This document shows positions 30,706 to 34,352 of a DNA stretch of 34,352 bases, piece after piece. Source of the DNA: JAGTRP01 sp035255045 (GTDB taxonomy: Bacteria; Pseudomonadota; Gammaproteobacteria; Burkholderiales; Rhodocyclaceae); contig DATFAA010000129.1 in the NCBI GenBank assembly GCA_035255045.1, positions 1 to 34,352 on the forward strand, written 5' to 3'. The notes below the pieces were generated by a model. That model was not told the DNA's origin, ran no database searches, and saw nothing but the letters and a program-made list of their open reading frames with translations. Position numbers and translations under genes: made by a program. How positions within the stretch are numbered: the first letter of the stretch is position 1; every line of letters starts with the position of its first letter.

Positions 30706-32409
30706 ATGAACAAGCACAAGCTAGCGCTTTCCGGGGTAGGGGTAGCCATGTCCCTGGCTTTTGCCGGGACCAATGCATGGGCACAGGTACGGCCAGATAT
30801 CGGCAATGTCCTGCAACAGGCCCAGCCGCCGGTGGTGCCCGCGCCGCCGGCGCCTGCCCTGCCCGCGGTAGGCGGCGCCCAGGCTGTCGAGCCGGCCCGG
30901 ACAGCATTGCCTTCTGGCCAGCCCATAGCGGTCAGGGCTATCGACATCCAGGGCAACCGGATTATCGACACGGCCACCCTCGCCGCCCTGGTGGCTGACG
31001 GAGTGGGTAAGTCGCTCACCCTGCCGGAACTGGAGGCCCTGGCCCAGCGCATTACCCGCTACTACCGGACCCGGGGTTATTTCGTGGCCCGGGCCTATAT
31101 CCCCGCCCAGGACGCCACTGCCGGCCAGATCAGGATCCAAGTCGTCGAGGGGAGTTACGGCCAGTTCCGCCTGAAGAACACCTCGCTGGTCCGGGACGAT
31201 ATCATCCAAGGCATCCTCAACCAAGCGAAGGACAGCCAGGCCGTTTCCCTGGAAAGCCTGGAACGCAGCCTGCTCATCGTCAATGACACCCCGGGCGCCC
31301 GGATCACCCGGGCGGACGTCCAGCCGGGCGACCAGGTCGGCTCCTCGGATTTCACGGTGGAAGCAGCAGCGACTGCCCCCTATGCCGGCTACGTCATGGC
31401 CGACAATTTCGGTTCCCGCTACACCGGCAGGAACCGCCTTTCCTTTGATCTGGACGCCCTCTCCCCCACGGGACGGGGCGACCGGCTTTCGGTCGGTGGC
31501 CTCATAAGCGACACCGGCGATTTGGTGAACGGTCGCCTGGCCTACTCGGCCCTGCTGGTACCCAACGGCCTGCGGGGCGAGCTGGCCGTGAGCCAGACCC
31601 AGTACCAGTTGGGGGACGCTTACAGGAACCTCGATGCCAAGGGTACCGCCCGGGCTGTCGATGCCACCTTGATCTACCCGATTCGCCGCACCAGGTCCCA
31701 GACGATCGAGGCTAGCGTCAATCTCAATTACAGGGACCTGGAAGACAAGATCCAGTCCACCGGCACCACGACCCCCAAGACCCTTACTGCCGCCACGGCA
31801 GGGCTGTCCCTGCGGGACGAGTCGGCGGTCTTCGGGTTGGGCGGCCTTACCCAGGCCAACGCCGGCTTGAGCTTCGGCGAACTGAAGATCGAGGATGCAG
31901 CTGCCCGGGCCCTGGACGCCGCCGGCCCGCGAACCCAGGGGAGCTACCAGAAGCTGGCGTTGGGCGTCAGCCGCCTCACCTTCCTGCCCTGGGACTTCAA
32001 TTTCTCGGCATCCTTCCGCCACCAGCGTTCCCTGAACGACAAGAACCTGGACAGCAGCGAGCGCCTGGCGGTTTCCGGCTACGCCGGGGTGATGGCGTAC
32101 CCGACCGGGGAATTGCTGGGCACCAACGCGAGCGTGGCCCGCCTGGAACTGGCTCGCCCCCTGCCGTCCTGGGGCGGACTGAGAAGCAGCTGGCAGATCT
32201 TTGCCGACTGGGGCCAAGCCAGCGCCGCCCGGCAGATCGCTGCTGCCGACCGGCGTCGGGATATCGGCGACGTGGGTCTTGGCTGGACCGGCAGCTACAG
32301 CGGAGCCCTGGTGAAGGCCTATGTGGCCCACCGACTGGACGACCGGCGGCCCGCCAGCGAGCCCTACCCGCGCAACAAACTCCTGGTCCAGGCGGGCTGG
32401 GTGTTCTGA
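30706..32409 (+). CDS. Two-partner secretion outer-membrane transporter (TpsB, ShlB/FhaC type)
   Basis: This 567-residue outer-membrane Omp85-superfamily transporter exports the TpsA protein encoded just upstream. A signal peptide (KLALSGVGVAMSLAFAGTNAWA), a Pro-rich linker (about 38-62), a POTRA domain starting at VRAIDIQGNRIIDTATL (about 76) with YYRTRGYFVARAYIPAQD, and a second POTRA with VVEGSYGQFRLKNTSLV are followed by a 16-strand barrel from about 230. The final residues LLVQAGWVF end in Phe as required for assembly. The start has no strong ribosome site and lies 9 bases after the tpsA stop, so coupling is likely. The 310 bases after the stop (32410-32721) carry no gene or clear terminator that I can see. 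Confidence 0.94.
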   Translation: MNKHKLALSGVGVAMSLAFAGTNAWAQVRPDIGNVLQQAQPPVVPAPPAPALPAVGGAQAVEPARTALPSGQPIAVRAIDIQGNRIIDTATLAALVADGVGKSLTLPELEALAQRITRYYRTRGYFVARAYIPAQDATAGQIRIQVVEGSYGQFRLKNTSLVRDDIIQGILNQAKDSQAVSLESLERSLLIVNDTPGARITRADVQPGDQVGSSDFTVEAAATAPYAGYVMADNFGSRYTGRNRLSFDLDALSPTGRGDRLSVGGLISDTGDLVNGRLAYSALLVPNGLRGELAVSQTQYQLGDAYRNLDAKGTARAVDATLIYPIRRTRSQTIEASVNLNYRDLEDKIQSTGTTTPKTLTAATAGLSLRDESAVFGLGGLTQANAGLSFGELKIEDAAARALDAAGPRTQGSYQKLALGVSRLTFLPWDFNFSASFRHQRSLNDKNLDSSERLAVSGYAGVMAYPTGELLGTNASVARLELARPLPSWGGLRSSWQIFADWGQASAARQIAAADRRRDIGDVGLGWTGSYSGALVKAYVAHRLDDRRPASEPYPRNKLLVQAGWVF

Positions 32410-32721
32410 AGCCCAGGCCTATTTTTACCGAGGACATGGTTACTACTCGAGGAGCCATTTCCTTGGCGGTTCTTACAGGTAGGACGAGTCTCCAAAACTA
32501 AACTCAAGCCTACTATGGTCGCAATGGATGTCCGCCTGCCATTTCAAGAGCGGTCATTGTTGACTCGTTTGTCATCGGGCTGCTTAGGGTCGGGCACGGC
32601 CTTTCGCCCAAAAGCGCCGGGCGGCAGCTTTCAGATACCGACTTCCCGAAAACTAGCTACGTGGCTGAGCCGCTGCCCAACCAAACTCTTGGATATGTCC
32701 ATTGGAATTAGGGCAATTCAG

Positions 32722-32862
32722 TCAGCAGTTGCCTTTCTTCGCCTGCCCCGGCGGACAGTGGCCCCCATGGCCCGGATCTATGATGACTGCCCCGGAAGGC
32801 GTATAAACGGCACATCCCGACAAGAGAATGGCGACCACCGCAACCCAAGCGAGTGTTTTCAT
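32722..32862 (-). CDS. 46-residue predicted lipoprotein with C-terminal Cys-Pro-Pro-Gly motif
   Basis: ATG at 32862 on the minus strand has AAGGAG 8 bases upstream and encodes 46 residues. The lipobox is perfect: WVAVVAILLSGC, with Cys17 as the lipidated residue. The mature part is 30 residues (CAVYTPSGAVIIDP, GHGGHCPPGQAKKGNC), with two further cysteines and a Lys-Lys pair. The CPPGQAKKG ending recurs in small lipoproteins of Pseudomonas and related bacteria that I recall, although their role is unknown. It stands alone in a poorly coding region between tpsB and the bactofilin gene. Confidence 0.75.
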   Translation of the reverse strand: MKTLAWVAVVAILLSGCAVYTPSGAVIIDPGHGGHCPPGQAKKGNC

Positions 32863-33197
32863 CTCGATAGCTCCTTCGAGTCAATCTATTTTTCATTTTA
32901 GGCCCGAAAGAACCGATGTCCGCTACTGATACGGAACTCAGCTTCATTCGTCCGTAAAGCAGCCACACTCCTTTGAGCGCTTATGCAAAAGGGCGCTGCG
33001 GTAATGTCGCCGATGGGCAGTTGCGGCCACGGGCGGAGGTTGCTCCACTCCGTTAGCTGACATAGCAATGTCTCCAACCAGCCTATATTTCCCGGCTCTC
33101 CAGGAGGCGATTCTGAGGACGCTTGGAGGTTCTCCGCAGAGCGTTATTTTCTTTTCGAGTTGCGTTGAACCCGGAACCGGCCTGCCAAACCTTCGAA
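32863..33197. other. Degenerate-looking non-coding DNA
   Basis: Open frames here are short and have compositions unlike protein (for example the minus-strand frame at 32944-33201, rich in Arg and Ser without recognisable motifs). Base composition is lower in GC than the rest. The segment resembles the worn, gene-like spacer sequences seen in other betaproteobacterial genomes, but I cannot name a source. No RNA gene or terminator seen. Confidence 0.35.
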
Positions 33198-33392
33198 TCA
33201 AGGGGCTGCCTTAACCTCCATGTAGCCCTGTTGCGCAAGAAAATCAAAGTAAATGACTACAGGGTTGCTACCGATCGTACCTTGAATCTGGTTGGCGTAT
33301 TGGCCGATCTCCTCAATGGAAAGATCCTTTACTTGACCGACCAGGTTAATGAAAGTGGCATCGTCGTCAATTGTTCTTTTCCGCAATTCCAT
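33198..33392 (-). CDS. 64-residue orphan protein of unknown function
   Basis: ATG at 33392 with AAGGGG (33406-33401) at 8-base spacing opens 64 codons ending in TGA. The sequence is balanced and protein-like (acidic and hydrophobic residues alternating, DLSIEEIGQYANQIQ, NPVVIYFDFLAQQGYMEV) and AT-rich relative to neighbours. No signal peptide, membrane helix or known motif. It could be a small regulatory or mobile-element protein; I do not recognise it. The region around it is poorly coding. Confidence 0.5.
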   Translation of the reverse strand: MELRKRTIDDDATFINLVGQVKDLSIEEIGQYANQIQGTIGSNPVVIYFDFLAQQGYMEVKAAP

Positions 33393-33916
33393 CTGTCATC
33401 CCCTTTGCAAAGGGCCGCAGTATTTCCACCATTTGTAACGACTTGATGAAGCATTGGTTTCTAAATGTAACTACACACCCCGTGCTTCCCTGATTGCCGA
33501 CACGTCATGAGTTGAAAACCGAATTGCTTCCGCGTCGACAGACGCACTTGAGCGTCTTCTATGGCCGAGGTACGGGCTATGGGGAGACTTTCGGGCGTCT
33601 ATTGCGCAACGGATGGCGAACATACGCGACGGACAAGCTGGCTGAACGCAGCCGGTCGAAAGCCCGCGTCGTTTAAACGGAATAACCGACGCTGAAACCC
33701 TCTTGCCTGAGTTTGCCCCGCCAGGCACGTACAGCGGACCGATTGCCGCTCCCCGCCCTCGGCATATTCCTCGACGGTAGCCGGCATCGCCCGCCACCGC
33801 ATTCTCCGGCTGGCCACGCCGCGCCGCGTACCCGTTACTGACGAATCAACCGCAGAACAGGCGCTGGCAGAGGCGTGGACACCGAACGGATGGGGAAGGT
33901 GGCAGGGCGGAGCGGA
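33393..33916. other. Intergenic region without recognisable gene
   Basis: Several short frames on both strands (33494-33676 plus; 33471-33797 and 33599-33817 minus) lack ribosome sites, motifs or protein-like composition. A stretch encoding GGERQSVRCTCLAGQTQ on the minus strand resembles degraded coding DNA. The region separates the orphan gene from the bactofilin gene; no promoter or terminator is convincing. Confidence 0.35.
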
Positions 33917-34352
33917 TCAGCCAGCGCTCTGGGACAACGCGATCTGGGGCTTGCCGAACGAGGTGACGCTGTGGCTTTCCGCGGACAGGGCATTGATGTC
34001 GCCGCAGAGTTCGCCACCTTCGTCGATGACCAGCTTGCCGTAACGGACCTTGCCGCTCACCCGGCCCGTGGCGTGGATGATCAGCTGAATGCGCGCCGTC
34101 AGTTCGCCTTCGAAGTGGCCGTGAATCTCGGCGATATCGATGCTCACCTTGCCGGTAAAGTTGCCCTGCTCGGAAATGCGGATGATCCGGCTGTCCATCG
34201 TAGCCTCGACGCGCCCTTCGACGACCAGGGTATCGCAATCGAGGATTTCGGCGCCTTTCAGTTTGACGTCGGGGCCGACGACCAGGCGGGCGCCGGCGCC
34301 GATTTCGGCCGGCATGGGCTCCTTCGCCTTCTCGACCTCTTTGGGCGCGGCG
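33917..34352 (-). CDS. Bactofilin family cytoskeletal protein (5' end beyond the window)
   Basis: At least 144 residues read on the minus strand to the right window edge without a stop. The beta-helix core typical of bactofilins (DUF583) is clear: IGAGARLVVGPDVKLKGAEI, DTLVVEGRVEATMDSR, GNFTGKVSIDIAEIHGHFEG and KVRYGKLVIDEGGELCGDI, the regular turns of a right-handed beta-helix. An ATG at 34315 could be the start, but the open frame continues as APKEVEKAKEP before it, so the N-terminal segment probably extends outside. Bactofilins polymerise without nucleotide and act in cell shape, polarity or stalk/wall synthesis. No partner peptidase gene is visible in the window. Confidence 0.85.
   Translation of the reverse strand, partial: AAPKEVEKAKEPMPAEIGAGARLVVGPDVKLKGAEILDCDTLVVEGRVEATMDSRIIRISEQGNFTGKVSIDIAEIHGHFEGELTARIQLIIHATGRVSGKVRYGKLVIDEGGELCGDINALSAESHSVTSFGKPQIALSQSAG

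Noticed and set aside
32515..32901. 128-codon plus-strand open frame after tpsB
   Set aside because: No ribosome site or motif; it runs opposite the convincing lipoprotein gene and reads as chance sequence.
32944..33201. 85-codon minus-strand open frame
   Set aside because: Arg/Ser/His-rich with no motif, no ribosome site and lying in degenerate DNA.

Overview
The window is GC-rich, densely coded DNA from what looks like a betaproteobacterium, probably of the Rhodocyclales type. This is inferred from the gene mix: DUF2894, a bactofilin, a single-Cys TusE/DsrC, a two-partner secretion pair, octaheme cytochromes and sigma-54 control. No rRNA or tRNA gene, insertion sequence or CRISPR array was recognised.

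Layout. 1-219 is the tail of a DUF2894-type gene. A strong sigma-70-like promoter at 287-315 then drives a possible 33-codon leader, a TauE/SafE (TSUP) permease and an Ldh2-family 2-hydroxyacid dehydrogenase. A methyl-accepting chemotaxis protein follows, then a hairpin-rich non-coding stretch (4073-4303). Next come an NADPH-dependent FMN reductase, a convergent TusE/DsrC-like gene and a periplasmic catalase-related peroxidase. On the minus strand are a GH15 glucoamylase/trehalase-like gene and an FNT-family channel. Running the other way is a long tight block at 9468-15642: a pyruvate-oxidase-like ThDP enzyme, an enolase-superfamily enzyme, a 966-residue FAD/Fe-S dehydrogenase and a homologue of the Anabaena sensory rhodopsin transducer (ASRT). 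It is followed by a His-rich CDF metal exporter, a 27-residue membrane miniprotein and an SPW-VKOR-SPW membrane fusion.

The most coherent possible new system lies at 18326-24205. A sigma-54 promoter (18482-18497) precedes an operon of a membrane-anchored DUF302 protein, an octaheme cytochrome c of the tetrathionate reductase (OTR) type with a C-terminal membrane helix, a cytochrome b561-like quinol partner and a TlpA-like thioredoxin. A convergent gene encodes a sigma-54 activator whose PAS domain carries a Cys/His cluster. Immediately beyond it a second, nearly identical sigma-54 promoter (23741-23756) precedes a DUF6858 gene. The two promoters bracketing one activator suggest a small dedicated regulon for a membrane-bound multihaem reductase using sulfur or nitrogen oxyanions or stress metabolites. 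The substrate is not visible from the sequence.

The right part holds an HD-domain nucleotidase-like gene, an outer-membrane beta-barrel gene and a TpsA/TpsB pair, whose 1351-residue exoprotein carries GLUG and MBG-like repeats. After it comes a poorly coding region containing a 46-residue lipoprotein gene and a 64-residue orphan gene. A bactofilin gene is cut by the window end. Function calls rest on motifs read by eye; no database search was run.
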